A DNA stretch of 64,000 nucleotides, taken from the NCBI GenBank assembly GCA_964655525.1, contig CAZZNE010000002.1:241014-305013 (forward strand), in the 5' to 3' direction. This stretch comes from DLAJ01 sp964655525 (GTDB lineage Bacteria > Bacillota > Clostridia > Lachnospirales > Lachnospiraceae). The position numbers and the translations under genes are program-made. Each line of letters begins with the position of its first letter. The stretch's first letter is position 1. A model generated the notes under the pieces. That model was not told the origin of the DNA. It did no database searches and saw only the letters and a list, made by a program, of their open reading frames with translations. Positions 50,931 through 58,236 of this stretch are shown here, piece by piece.

Positions 50931-52031
50931 TCACCTTCCGCTTTCAGCCAGAAGCGCCTCCACAGTCTCCCTCCGCTCAAAGAGGACGCAGCCGCCGCTG
51001 TGTTCTTCCATCAGAACATTCTGTTCACGCAATGCCGTAAACAATGGAGATTCCAGCGCTTCCCGCAGGGAGGTATTCTTTACATTCGTATCCGAATATG
51101 GCGAAAAGGGACACGGCTCGGCTCCGCCATGCGAATTAATGTGGAAAAATCCCCTTCCTGCCGCAATACAGCCGCCAGAGCTTTTTTCATCACCCGGAAA
51201 AGATACAAAAACCATCTCCGAATATTCCTCACGCAGCCGTCCGATCCCATCTTTTAAGAGCTTTCTTTCTTCCTCTCCGGGCGCCAGCTCTTTGCTTTCT
51301 TCCGTAACGGGTACAAATTCGACAAAAACCACAAGCTTACACCCACGCTGAGCAAGACTGCCTATAAAAGCATCAGAAACAACCTCTTTTGCATTCCCCG
51401 TAGTTACTGTCACAGATGCCCCAAATAACAGTCCTTTTTCATAAATGCGGTCCATGGTTGAAATCAATTTGTCATAAATTCCCATTCCCCGGCGCCGATC
51501 TGTTTCTTCTTTTCCGCCCTCTATACTCATAACAGGAATCAGGTTACGGCATTTGTCAAAGAGCTTCAGGTACTTTTCATCTATGCGAGTCCCATTGGTA
51601 AATATTGGAAAGATCATATTCTGCATTTTGCCTGCTGCTTCTATAATATCCCGCCGAAGCAGCGGTTCACCGCCTGCAAGCAGAATAAAGCTTACCCCAA
51701 TTCCATCAGCCTCTTTAAAAATAGAGAACCATTCCTCACCGGTAAGCTGACTTACCGGTGAGGAATCCTGCGTTGCATGATTGCATCTGGAATAACACCC
51801 GGCACAATGCAGGTTGCAGCTGCTCGTAATGCTCGCAATCAGAAAAGGCGGGATATGTACTCCGTTTTTTTCTTCCTCTGCTCTGACTTTTGATGCTTTT
51901 CTGCTGGATGCAGCAAATTTGACCATGAATGCACTTTCACGGGGGTCTTTTAATGTTGCTCTCAGGGAATCGGCCACGATTCTTTCCACACCCTGCGTCA
52001 TATATTTCTGGATATCAAAATGTTCTCCCAT
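50931..52031 (-). CDS. Radical SAM/SPASM-like enzyme of unknown product
   Basis: 366 aa from the ATG at 52031 (AGGAGGTATCGGC). The radical SAM cluster CNLHCAGCYSRCNH starts near residue 82, followed by GGEPLL and IFTNGT. The C-terminal half has Cys residues (SSGGCIAAGRGFFHINSHGGAEPCPFSPY) typical of an incomplete SPASM/auxiliary-cluster region. Family members modify peptides or act in cofactor and protein maturation. Here it is embedded in a peroxide-stress operon, with no precursor peptide seen beside it. Confidence 0.85.
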   Translation of the reverse strand: MGEHFDIQKYMTQGVERIVADSLRATLKDPRESAFMVKFAASSRKASKVRAEEEKNGVHIPPFLIASITSSCNLHCAGCYSRCNHATQDSSPVSQLTGEEWFSIFKEADGIGVSFILLAGGEPLLRRDIIEAAGKMQNMIFPIFTNGTRIDEKYLKLFDKCRNLIPVMSIEGGKEETDRRRGMGIYDKLISTMDRIYEKGLLFGASVTVTTGNAKEVVSDAFIGSLAQRGCKLVVFVEFVPVTEESKELAPGEEERKLLKDGIGRLREEYSEMVFVSFPGDEKSSGGCIAAGRGFFHINSHGGAEPCPFSPYSDTNVKNTSLREALESPLFTALREQNVLMEEHSGGCVLFERRETVEALLAESGR

Positions 52032-52042
52032 GCCGATACCTC

Positions 52043-52720
52043 CTACACTTTCGCGCAATTTAAATTTTCCTTCATATCATGATATCCCATGAACACGATC
52101 CAAACATAAGCGCATGTTTTTGGTATCATAAGCATTCCGATTACAGGAACAGTTCCCGCAAACAACACTACCGGAATATAAAAAGCAAAACTTAAGATAA
52201 TCGCCAGCCACATAAAACGAAAACTCTTATCATTTGCCTCCGATGCTTTTTTTGAAAAAAGAAATATGATAAGCAGACCAAGCAATAAAAACGGAATATT
52301 CCTGTATATTCCCCATGACAGCGGTGCATCTGCAGATAGCCATTCATTTTGCGGGAACAGGCACAGAGCAATTCTTGAAGCGGCCAACAGCCAGATACAG
52401 ACAGTCAAGCCATTCTGTTCCTTTACACAATAACGGATTCGCCATATATAATACAGCAGAACATAAAATAAAGTCATGGTAACAGAAGTAACCAACTTGC
52501 CAATGCCAAGCGCCACAGTGAAATTTTCCAGACCTGTTGTACATAATGCATAGGCACGTGGAAGAAGATGGAATGCATCGCCACTGCCGAGAATTACTGC
52601 CATCAGTCCAAACCAAAAATACTGCCTTTCCTTCCTGCCTTTGATCATCATCCTGATTCCAACGGTAATAACCAAAATTAGATACACAACGTCAAACAAT
52701 GTTTCCATGATTGCCCGCAT
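52043..52720 (-). CDS. Multi-pass membrane protein (unrecognised)
   Basis: About 225 aa with about seven hydrophobic segments (residues about 6-22, 35-50, 65-90, 105-120, 140-155, 167-188 and 192-210) and a His in GSGDAFHLLPRAYAL. No family assigned. The ATG at 52720 is better spaced from AAAGGGA than the one at 52726. It lies 11 bp before the radical SAM gene, so the two probably work together. Confidence 0.75.
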   Translation of the reverse strand: MRAIMETLFDVVYLILVITVGIRMMIKGRKERQYFWFGLMAVILGSGDAFHLLPRAYALCTTGLENFTVALGIGKLVTSVTMTLFYVLLYYIWRIRYCVKEQNGLTVCIWLLAASRIALCLFPQNEWLSADAPLSWGIYRNIPFLLLGLLIIFLFSKKASEANDKSFRFMWLAIILSFAFYIPVVLFAGTVPVIGMLMIPKTCAYVWIVFMGYHDMKENLNCAKV

Positions 52721-52757
52721 AATCATTTCCCTTTCTCTTTACAATTTCTTTTCCGTG

Positions 52758-53195
52758 TCAGGATAACCCGTCAAGCAGTTTATACAGAAGCTGATATAAC
52801 TGCTGCGCCTCCTGGGGTTCCACATTAACACAGGCTCCCAGACTCACTGGGATCTGAACAGCCTGCTCCTTTAAGTCCTCGCCTTCCTGTGTAATGGAAA
52901 CAATCAGATTCCGTTCATCTGCTTTAGAGCGGTTCCGCACCACATAATTTTTTTCCTCGAGCTTTTTCAGCACAGGAGTAAGCGTACCGGAATCCAGATA
53001 AAGGCATTTCCCAAGTTCCTTGACTGTTACCTCCTTTTTCTCCCACATTACCATCATCGCGATATACTGGGTATATGTCAGATCAAGCTTGTCAAGATAT
53101 GGCTTATATCTCCTGATCACTTCTTTGGAACAGGCATAGAGTGGAAAGCATAACTGATTTTCGAGTTTTAAACTGTCGTATTTGTTGTTTGGCAT
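52758..53195 (-). CDS. MarR/OhrR-family redox-sensing repressor
   Basis: 145 aa from the ATG at 53195 behind GAGGAG. The N-terminal LENQLCFPLYACSKEVIRRYKPYL holds the conserved OhrR redox Cys (QLCF.LY) and the usual Tyr. The winged helix (VTVKELGKCLYLDSGTLTPVLKKLEEKNYVVRNR) and a C-terminal Cys (LGACVNVEPQEA) follow, suggesting a two-Cys mechanism. Organic hydroperoxide oxidation would release DNA. Likely operator: the palindrome at 54210-54227 in the operon's own promoter. Confidence 0.9.
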   Translation of the reverse strand: MPNNKYDSLKLENQLCFPLYACSKEVIRRYKPYLDKLDLTYTQYIAMMVMWEKKEVTVKELGKCLYLDSGTLTPVLKKLEEKNYVVRNRSKADERNLIVSITQEGEDLKEQAVQIPVSLGACVNVEPQEAQQLYQLLYKLLDGLS

Positions 53196-53231
53196 ATTAT
53201 CATAACTCCTCATACCATTTTTATGCTACAT

Positions 53232-53260
53232 AATTTATCACGATATGATTTTTTTTGCAA
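53232..53260 (-). promoter_or_regulatory. Possible internal promoter ahead of the OhrR-type gene
   Basis: Minus strand: TTGCAA (53260-53255), 17-bp spacer containing TATCGTGATA, TAAATT (53237-53232). It lies within the truncated flavodoxin remnant, 37 bp before the repressor start. Confidence 0.45.
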
Positions 53261-53321
53261 ATGCCGCCGCCAGCTTTTTTGTATTTCCCGACCATGTGTA
53301 ATATCTTACCGCTATTTTCAT
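53238..53321 (-). pseudogene. Truncated flavodoxin N-terminus (27 codons)
   Basis: An ATG at 53321 overlaps the TSCPD stop (ATGA) and follows GAGGTGGGACAGGC. It opens a 27-codon frame beginning MKIAVRYYTWSGNTKKLAAA, which matches the start of flavodoxins: first beta strand plus the phosphate-binding loop (S-G-N-T) that holds FMN. It stops at a UGA (53240-53238). No continuation is visible in other frames before the OhrR-type gene, so a deletion removed the rest. Confidence 0.6.
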
Positions 53322-53587
53322 GCCTGTCCCACCTCTCTTTGTTCTTCATATGCCGCCCTGCAAGCTTTGGCAAGCTGGTCTGCGCAGGAAGTCGGTCTGC
53401 GTCCGCAAATCACGCCCGACAGTTTTTTCTCAATTTCTTCCACCGTCCATCCGTCTACCAGCAGAGGTATCGCTTTCAGGTTTCCATTGCATCCTCCCGT
53501 AAAAGAAATATTTGTGACCACATTCCCATCAATATGAAGTTTTATTTCAGTGGAACAGGTATCCTGTGTTTTATAAGTGTATTCCAT
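53318..53587 (-). CDS. TSCPD domain-containing small protein (TIGR03905-like)
   Basis: 89 aa. YKTQDTCSTEIKLHIDGNVVTNISFTGGCNGNLKAIPLLVDGWTVEEI, then LSGVICGRRPTSCADQLAKA: the conserved Cys pattern (DTCS, GGCNGN, ICG, TSCADQL) identifies the TSCPD family, whose members also occur fused to ribonucleotide reductases. Function unknown. GGAGG lies 6 nt before the second ATG. Sits 20 bp after the glutathione peroxidase gene. Confidence 0.85.
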   Translation of the reverse strand: MEYTYKTQDTCSTEIKLHIDGNVVTNISFTGGCNGNLKAIPLLVDGWTVEEIEKKLSGVICGRRPTSCADQLAKACRAAYEEQREVGQA

Positions 53588-53607
53588 CATTATCCTCCAA
53601 TCAGCTC

Positions 53608-54153
53608 CTATAATAAGTTTGCAATCTTTTCTTCCACTTCACCCATATCAGCCGTCGGCTCAAAACGTTCTACCACATTTCCTTCCCTATCCACCAGAAA
53701 TTTTGTGAAATTCCATTTAATATCGCTACTTTGCAAATAATTCGGAACAGTTCTGCTCAACACACTTTCCATCATTGGTGTCAGGGGATGTTCCGGATCG
53801 AAACCGGCAAATCCCTTCTGAGATTTCAGATACGTATAGAGCGGATTCTCATTCTCTCCATTCACTTCAATCTTTGAAAAAATCGGAAATGTAATACCAT
53901 ATCTGGAATCACAAAAGCTGACAATTTCCTCATTACTGCCGGGTGCCTGATGTCCAAACTGATTGCATGGAAAATCAAGAATAACAAAACCATCACTGCC
54001 ATATTTTTCAAAGAGATCCTGCAGATTGTCATATTGCGGGGTAAAACCACACTCTGTTGCCGAATTAATGATCAAAATCACTTGTCCCGCATAGTCTTTT
54101 AAAGATACTTCAACACCGGCAGCATTTTCTACCTTAAAATCATAAATATTCAT
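53608..54153 (-). CDS. Glutathione peroxidase family protein, copy 2
   Basis: 181 aa, paralogue of the 50320-50862 gene. Active-site Cys in INSATECGFTPQYDNL, LDFPCNQFGHQAPGSNEEIVSF, SDIKWNFTKFLVDREGNVVERF. First gene of the stress operon; GGAGGAGG lies just ahead of the ATG. Having two copies at the two ends of one operon is unusual and suggests an old duplication with intervening insertions. Confidence 0.93.
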   Translation of the reverse strand: MNIYDFKVENAAGVEVSLKDYAGQVILIINSATECGFTPQYDNLQDLFEKYGSDGFVILDFPCNQFGHQAPGSNEEIVSFCDSRYGITFPIFSKIEVNGENENPLYTYLKSQKGFAGFDPEHPLTPMMESVLSRTVPNYLQSSDIKWNFTKFLVDREGNVVERFEPTADMGEVEEKIANLL

Positions 54154-54209
54154 TTTATCCTCCTCCGCAAATAAAATTGTGTAAAATTAAATTTTGTAAA
54201 ATCTTAATT

Positions 54210-54241
54210 TAGATTGTACACAATCTATTTTGATTTGTCAA
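54210..54241 (-). promoter_or_regulatory. Strong promoter with operator over the -10 (OhrR-type)
   Basis: Minus strand: perfect TTGACA (54241-54236), 17-bp spacer, TACAAT (54218-54213). The -10 lies inside the perfect 18-bp palindrome TAGATTGTACACAATCTA (54210-54227), which resembles AT-rich OhrR/MarR operators. Binding would block RNA polymerase, so this is the predicted control point of the peroxidase operon by its own repressor. Confidence 0.8.
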
Positions 54242-55344
54242 CTATCTTTTCTATTTTTTGTTGGTTCGGATGTCGGTTCTGCCCATGTCTGATATACCTG
54301 TGCGATCACCTGTTCAATCGGCGCTTTCCTTATTTCCACATCCATGACCCCATCCGCCTTCGACAGCCTCTCCAGCAATACTTTGACAGGCAGACCGGAC
54401 AGATCTGCCTCGAATTCAAAAACGCCGCGATTCGCGCTTAGGAGCCTGCATCCCTCAAGCTGAAGTTCCCTGCCGTCCGTGGTAACAATGAAATGGGTGA
54501 GATTTCCCGTAATGTCACGCAGTCCATCGAAGCTGCCGTCAAAGGCAAGCTTTCCCTTGGAGATCATCAGAATCCTCCGCGCCATCTCCTCCAGATCATC
54601 CATATCATGACTGGTCACCAGAATTGTGACACCTTCCTCCCGATTGATCTTTTTCAAAAAATCAATCATCTGACGCTTTGCCACCACATCCAGTCCCAGC
54701 GTTGGTTCATCCAACAGAATCAGCTCCGGCGAATGCAGCAGCATCATCGCCAGATCTGCCCTCATTCGCTGCCCCAGTGACAATTCTCTTGCAAAGGTGT
54801 TCCTGATTTCACCTATATCCAATAATTCCGTCACCATATCCAGATTCCGTTTGTACACTGCATCCGGGATGTCCCACACAACCTTTTTCCATTCAAAGCT
54901 CTGCATTACCGGATGATCCCACCAAAGCTCTGTTCGGTTTCCAAATAACACGCCAAGCTTTTTCATCAGAGCGATTCTGTCTTTCTCCGGCGACATTCCC
55001 AGTACGGATATCGTCCCTTCTGTGGGCTGAAGGATACCCGACAACAGCTTCATTGTGGTGCTTTTTCCTGCTCCGTTGGGACCTGCATACGCTACAAACT
55101 CGCCATGCCTGATTTCAAAAGAAACCTTGTCAAGTGCAGACACCGTTTTCCTTTCCTGTCTGAACAAGTTTGCAATTCCTTTTTTCCCGAAAGCATTTTT
55201 CTTTTCGGAATGTTCTTTCCTCCCGGAATTTTCTTCATTCCGTTGCCACTGTGTAAACAATTTACTCACAGACTCCACCTTTACCGCAATATCCTCAGGA
55301 GCGGTGGCCGCCTGAAACATATCTGTTGATTCCTTTTTTAACAT
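54238..55344 (-). CDS. ABC exporter ATP-binding protein
   Basis: 368 aa. An unusual 70-residue N-terminal insertion rich in Lys/Glu precedes Walker A (AGPNGAGKSTTMKLLSG). Q-loop and GVLFGNRTELWWD are typical of the YadG/viologen-exporter-type ABC-2 family. Signature LSLGQRMRADLAMM, Walker B LILLDEPTLGLD, H-loop TSHDMDD. Its 3' end overlaps the -35 of the stress-operon promoter. Partner permeases are encoded immediately upstream. Confidence 0.9.
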   Translation of the reverse strand: MLKKESTDMFQAATAPEDIAVKVESVSKLFTQWQRNEENSGRKEHSEKKNAFGKKGIANLFRQERKTVSALDKVSFEIRHGEFVAYAGPNGAGKSTTMKLLSGILQPTEGTISVLGMSPEKDRIALMKKLGVLFGNRTELWWDHPVMQSFEWKKVVWDIPDAVYKRNLDMVTELLDIGEIRNTFARELSLGQRMRADLAMMLLHSPELILLDEPTLGLDVVAKRQMIDFLKKINREEGVTILVTSHDMDDLEEMARRILMISKGKLAFDGSFDGLRDITGNLTHFIVTTDGRELQLEGCRLLSANRGVFEFEADLSGLPVKVLLERLSKADGVMDVEIRKAPIEQVIAQVYQTWAEPTSEPTKNRKDS

Positions 55345-56155
55345 AATATCTAAATCCTTTCCTGAAAAAATAAGTTGCCGTCAGCGATATCAGCAATGCG
55401 AATATCGCCGGATAAATGCCTTCAAACGTTGCTGCCTTCCCCAGCAGAATCATTGTCGGAAACCATGCCATCAGGCCTGCCGGAAAAATGGTCAGCAGAG
55501 GATACCGGATATACATCGGCATACCGGATAGCGGAAACGTCATGGTGCGCCCCATACTGTAAACTACCGCACCGGATATCTCCTCACACTGCACCGGCGC
55601 ATAAAAGGCAAGACTGGAAAACAAATAAGAAAACGCCACCACGATTACCATACTGATGCTCAGCTGGAGAATCAGCATTCCCGGCCACCACCATGGCATA
55701 ACCCTTTCCATATGGCTTACGGCCACCCACAGCATCCCGATTCCTGACAGGAAGCTGCTGGAACCGGTAAAAGGGAAAATTCCTACTGTCAGCTGCACGG
55801 CATAGGGAACGGGCATGATAAACATATGCTCCCACTGCCCTCTGCCGATGATCCTGCTTGGAAACAGGGCATTACATCCGCCCATCATATTGAGAAATCC
55901 CATCACAATATTGCCATATGCCAACATGAACAGAACTTCAAACCGATCCATACCGCCAATTCCGCCAAATTTCCACGCCAGAAGAAATATGCCGGAAATC
56001 GACGATATATTGGAGACAATATCCGCAATAATAACGATCGCCATAAACTTCCCATCCCGCATCAGGGACGCCAGATCCATGCGGGCATAGATTTTAAGCA
56101 GTTGAAAGTATCTTTTTATTCCATAAAATAGCTTTCTTTTCCTTTTATCCACCAA
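55295..56155 (-). CDS. ABC-2 family permease, subunit B
   Basis: 286 aa, six hydrophobic helices. KIYARMDLASLMRDGKFMAIVIIADIVSNI at the N-terminus and WFPTMILLGKAATFEGIYPAIFALLISLTATYFFRKGFRYYVKKGINRY at the C-terminus match the ABC2_membrane_6-type family. Starts 11 bp inside the previous permease gene and overlaps the ATPase gene by 50 bp, so the three form a tight unit. Confidence 0.86.
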   Translation of the reverse strand: MVDKRKRKLFYGIKRYFQLLKIYARMDLASLMRDGKFMAIVIIADIVSNISSISGIFLLAWKFGGIGGMDRFEVLFMLAYGNIVMGFLNMMGGCNALFPSRIIGRGQWEHMFIMPVPYAVQLTVGIFPFTGSSSFLSGIGMLWVAVSHMERVMPWWWPGMLILQLSISMVIVVAFSYLFSSLAFYAPVQCEEISGAVVYSMGRTMTFPLSGMPMYIRYPLLTIFPAGLMAWFPTMILLGKAATFEGIYPAIFALLISLTATYFFRKGFRYYVKKGINRYVSGGHRS

Positions 56156-56915
56156 AACTCACCATCCTCTCTCTGGATTTTTGGAACCACACGGCTGCGA
56201 CAATCCATATCACAACATTCCAGAAAATCTGTACCGGAATGATCTCCGAGGCCTCCGCACTTCCTACATATAGTGATAAAAAAGCACCTCCCAGACTGCC
56301 GAAGGGCTGATAGTGAATCCACCTGTCCATGCCGAAGGGCAGTATTTTGAATGGTATCACTGTGCCGGAAAAAAAGGATGTCACGGCGCTCCTGATCACA
56401 TAGGTAAGCCATGAAACATTGCGCAGCCTGACTGTAACGCAGTAAAACAGAAATTCAAAGGCAAACCCAAGAGATACGCTTAGCACCAGTGACGGTATTA
56501 CCCACAGAGTCCTTGGAAGTATCCTGATCCTAAGCAGTGGCGCAGCCAAGAACATCGGCATCGAAAACAGAAGCAGCATCGGTATCCACTCGCCAATCGT
56601 TCTTGAGATGACCTGCCCAAAAACCGGCAGGGGTCGGGTGAACATTTCCATGCTTTTGGTATCGTAATCCCATGCCGATAAACAGGTATTTACCACCATC
56701 ATGTCTGCCAGCAGCGCATTGACATACGTATAGCTCAAAAGCTGTGAAATCGACATCTCCGCCTCATATCCGCTTTCTGCCAGAGATCTCCAGATAAACA
56801 TTACCGGCACCAGATATACCACCTTCATGATCATATCCGGAAACAGATAAAGCAAACCGCCGCCCGTTTTGCCTTTTACGGCCATCCGGGCAGTCGCCAT
56901 ATATTTACTGATCAT
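56145..56915 (-). CDS. ABC-2 family permease, subunit A
   Basis: 256 aa from the third in-frame ATG (56915), which has the best spacing to GAGAGG. Six helices; VVYLVPVMFIWRSLAESG, WDYDTKSMEMFTRPLPVFGQVISRTIGEWIPML and SFFSGTVIPFKILPFGMDRWIHYQPFG are typical of the same family as subunit B. Together with B and the ATPase it forms a heterodimeric exporter of unknown, possibly drug-like, substrate. Confidence 0.86.
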   Translation of the reverse strand: MISKYMATARMAVKGKTGGGLLYLFPDMIMKVVYLVPVMFIWRSLAESGYEAEMSISQLLSYTYVNALLADMMVVNTCLSAWDYDTKSMEMFTRPLPVFGQVISRTIGEWIPMLLLFSMPMFLAAPLLRIRILPRTLWVIPSLVLSVSLGFAFEFLFYCVTVRLRNVSWLTYVIRSAVTSFFSGTVIPFKILPFGMDRWIHYQPFGSLGGAFLSLYVGSAEASEIIPVQIFWNVVIWIVAAVWFQKSRERMVSFGG

Positions 56916-56978
56916 TTTCATTCCTCTCATTCTGCCGCTGCTACGGCGATATTCTTGATTTCATTTGTTTTTGGGCAT

Positions 56979-57018
56979 AAAAAATGCCCTGTACAGACTG
57001 TTTTGTCCGCACAAGGCA
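56979..57018 (-). terminator. Terminator or attenuator ahead of the ABC exporter operon
   Basis: TGCCTTGT (57018-57011) pairs with ACAGGGCA (56992-56985), an inner GAC/GTC pairs within, and six Ts follow on the leftward strand. It lies only 63 bp before the first permease, so it either ends the small upstream ORF or attenuates the exporter operon. Confidence 0.75.
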
Positions 57019-57078
57019 CTCGCTACCCACTGCTAATTCAAAGCACAACAGAAGGAGATGTATCCTGTAATCTATCGG

Positions 57079-57255
57079 TTACAAGACTGCCATCCTCCCG
57101 ATTATCCCGTCAAATGGTGAGCTGCATACAAAACAATCCGTTTCCCAAAAAAGGGCATAGTTATCCCCTGCGGTTCCTGCTTTGTATGTGAATCTGCGTA
57201 TGATATCACTGCCGTCAAATAACTTTTTAGCCATTAGGACTTCGCATTGCTTCAT
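57079..57255 (-). CDS. Small protein of unknown function
   Basis: 58 codons from the ATG at 57255 behind GGTGGTGAG. MKQCEVLMAKKLFDGSDIIR, then FTYKAGTAGDNYALFWETDCFVCSSPFDGIIGRM. It has its own promoter (57288-57316) and a terminator follows. Three Cys residues, including CFVC. No family recognised. It could be a stand-alone small protein or the leader gene of an attenuated ABC operon. Confidence 0.5.
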   Translation of the reverse strand: MKQCEVLMAKKLFDGSDIIRRFTYKAGTAGDNYALFWETDCFVCSSPFDGIIGRMAVL

Positions 57256-57287
57256 ATTTCTCACCACCTTTCATCAAATTTGAATTC

Positions 57288-57316
57288 ATTTTACTATATT
57301 CTATATGGGATTGCAA
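57288..57316 (-). promoter_or_regulatory. Promoter of the small ORF/ABC exporter unit
   Basis: Minus strand: TTGCAA (57316-57311), 17-bp spacer, TAAAAT (57293-57288), 33 bp ahead of the small ORF's start codon. Confidence 0.6.
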
Positions 57317-57385
57317 TATTTTTGAAAGCTTTACTTCAAATCAAAGCTGTTTTTTATCACAACTCATGATGCCCTATGTTCGCCC

Positions 57386-58216
57386 TCAGTGCGCATAAGC
57401 CTCGATTCGTTCTATTTTCTTTTCTATATCATCTCCGCCTAAGATGAAAAAAAGGAAATCCTCATGCTCCTCCTGAAGAATTTGCACAACCTCGGCATAT
57501 TCATCCCCATTTTCATCACTAAAATATTTCCATAAACAGTCTGTCTTTGTCTCTTCCACAATCGTCTTAATGCACCGCAATGGTTTATCTGTCGTCCTTT
57601 TTCCATATTTATTCACCCTTTTCGCGGACGCTTCATACCTGTACTTTTTGCAAAACCAATTCAAGAATTTAATCTTATATTGATTCGGTATGTGATAGTA
57701 TATAAAGTACAAATTTCTGGCAGAAAGACAAGCTCCTCCCTCTTTGCTATATAAGCCATATGCATACTTTAGCATTGCGTCAATCACATGCTGATTATCT
57801 CTGTCACTCTGCACGATCGCCGAAAAACAAACAATGATCATTAACACCGTAAATTGCAACTTGTCAACTTGAATATATTGATCCAGATTGCTCCACCCGC
57901 CCATACAATCAGAATCAAACAGACCATACCAAACAGATTTCAATGCTCCGTATAGATTCACTGTTTCATATAAACAACAGCTTTCAAACATTTTGACCGC
58001 AATGAACGGATTCACCCAAAACACTTTCCAAATCTGGGTTTCTAACTGCTCCAGCGACCATGCGCCTGACATATACGCTTTGTTAAAACGAGTTATCAAT
58101 TCGCCTATTTTTCTTTCCGAAACATATAAGTCGGAGCAAATCTGATATATTTTCTTTTCCTTAAAATCATCAGGAAACGCTACAAGTTCATGATGATCAC
58201 AATATATTTTTTTCAC
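57386..58216 (-). CDS. Unrecognised protein beside a NACHT NTPase
   Basis: 276 aa, GTG start behind AGGTAGGGATCG. Mostly helical; hydrophobic stretch TVLMIIVCFSAIVQ in the middle; Cys- and aromatic-rich (ESCCLYETVNLYGALKSVWYGLF), a basic segment near residues 190-215, and an acidic tail. No family recognised. It starts 20 bp after the NACHT gene's stop, so they are one transcript and probably one system; an effector or partner role is an inference. Confidence 0.7.
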   Translation of the reverse strand: MKKIYCDHHELVAFPDDFKEKKIYQICSDLYVSERKIGELITRFNKAYMSGAWSLEQLETQIWKVFWVNPFIAVKMFESCCLYETVNLYGALKSVWYGLFDSDCMGGWSNLDQYIQVDKLQFTVLMIIVCFSAIVQSDRDNQHVIDAMLKYAYGLYSKEGGACLSARNLYFIYYHIPNQYKIKFLNWFCKKYRYEASAKRVNKYGKRTTDKPLRCIKTIVEETKTDCLWKYFSDENGDEYAEVVQILQEEHEDFLFFILGGDDIEKKIERIEAYAH

Positions 58217-58236
58217 CGATCCCTACCTCAGAAACA

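Noticed and set aside
57019..57078. Possible T-box or riboswitch (AGCAGTGGGTAGCGAG ahead of a terminator)
   Set aside because: It lacks the T-box core AGGGTGGNACCGCG and a specifier stem, and it matches no riboswitch consensus I know. It was kept only as part of a terminator/attenuator.
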